7,525 nt of DNA. Origin: Clostridia bacterium. GTDB taxonomy: Bacteria > Bacillota > Clostridia > Christensenellales > Aristaeellaceae. The number at the start of each line of letters is the position of its first letter. Position 1 is the stretch's first letter. The translations under genes were made by a program, and so were the position numbers. The notes beneath the pieces were generated by a model. It saw nothing but the letters and a program-made list of their open reading frames with translations, searched no databases and was not told the DNA's origin. Location: NCBI GenBank assembly GCA_017471125.1, contig JAFUWR010000110.1:1-7525 (forward strand). The letters run 5' to 3'. Positions 7,375 through 7,525 of this stretch are shown piece after piece.

Positions 7375-7465
7375 AACAGAAACAGGAACAGGCATCAGTC
7401 CAAGCGCGGTTATCCCACCGACCGGCGCGGCACGCCTCAGCCATCTCACTGTTCCTGTTTCTGTT
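7375..7465 (+). repeat. Inverted hexanucleotide-repeat pair with 17-base perfect arms downstream of the kinase
   Basis: The left arm AACAGAAACAGGAACAG (7375-7391) is the exact reverse complement of CTGTTCCTGTTTCTGTT (7449-7465), separated by 57 bases. Each arm is built from a hexamer: RAACAG three times (7374-7391) and CTGTTN four times (7449-7472). Inside the loop GCGCGGT (7404-7410) can pair with ACCGGCGC (7421-7428) with one bulged G, so RNA from here could form a nested stem-loop. It begins 10 bases after the kinase stop and may act as a transcript end or stabilising 3' structure, but no T-run follows. A small dispersed, MITE-like or REP-like element is an alternative. Confidence 0.75.
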
Positions 7466-7517
7466 GCTGTTGCTTCGCCGTGGCGATGCTTTGACCCGAA
7501 TCGCAACATTATCACAC

Positions 7518-7523
7518 TTGACA
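7518..7523 (+). promoter_or_regulatory. Consensus -35 hexamer at the right edge (promoter of a gene beyond the window)
   Basis: TTGACA is a perfect -35 box in the AT-richer stretch that closes the window. The expected -10 would lie about 17 bases further, outside the sequence, so only half of the promoter can be seen. It suggests that a new plus-strand transcription unit starts to the right. Confidence 0.35.
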
Positions 7524-7525
7524 AC

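Noticed and set aside
7474..7492. Short hairpin around TCGCCGTGGCGA considered as a terminator
   Set aside because: Only about four pairs with a usable loop, and just three T residues afterwards.
7144..7524. Minus-strand frame of 126 codons at the right end
   Set aside because: It overlaps the kinase C-terminus and the inverted-repeat element, has a low-complexity Arg/Pro/Ser product, and no domain is recognisable.

Overview
The window looks like ordinary chromosomal sequence from a high-GC member of the Bacillota, most likely a Clostridia-type anaerobe. The evidence is very GC-rich coding DNA, strong AGGAGG-type Shine-Dalgarno sites, AT-rich sigma-A-like promoters in the one divergent intergenic gap, and an acpS-nnr gene pair of the kind common in Bacillota. 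This taxonomic guess is an inference; no rRNA or marker gene is present to fix it. All six genes have recognisable families. I see no tRNA, rRNA, CRISPR array, transposase, integrase or phage gene.

Layout. Positions 1-1128 are on the minus strand: acpS (holo-ACP synthase) is followed three bases later by nnr (NAD(P)HX epimerase/dehydratase), which runs off the left edge. Positions 1129-1282 are a divergent, AT-rich promoter region. Positions 1283-5801 are a tight three-gene plus-strand operon: a MoxR-family AAA+ ATPase, a membrane-anchored DUF58 protein and a TgpA-type polytopic membrane transglutaminase with a long acidic linker. After a 114-base gap holding a short tandem repeat and a potential fold-back, positions 5916-7364 encode an FGGY-family sugar kinase that resembles the D-ribulose kinases of the cyanobacterial SePSK / plant XK-1 type. 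Positions 7365-7525 hold no gene but contain a hexanucleotide-repeat inverted pair (17-base perfect arms) and, at the very end, a consensus -35 hexamer.

How the genes work together. acpS and nnr are housekeeping functions: activation of acyl carrier protein and repair of damaged NAD(P)H. MoxR, DUF58 and TgpA form a widely conserved cluster in which a cytoplasmic AAA+ ATPase is thought to act with a DUF58 membrane protein and a membrane enzyme whose transglutaminase-fold domain faces outside; its substrate is generally unknown. The kinase has no visible sugar transporter or isomerase partner in the window, so its pathway cannot be read from context.

I did not find a clearly new biological system. 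The parts most worth a second look are the two repeat/fold-back elements bracketing the sugar kinase and the acidic, internally repetitive linker of the transglutaminase.
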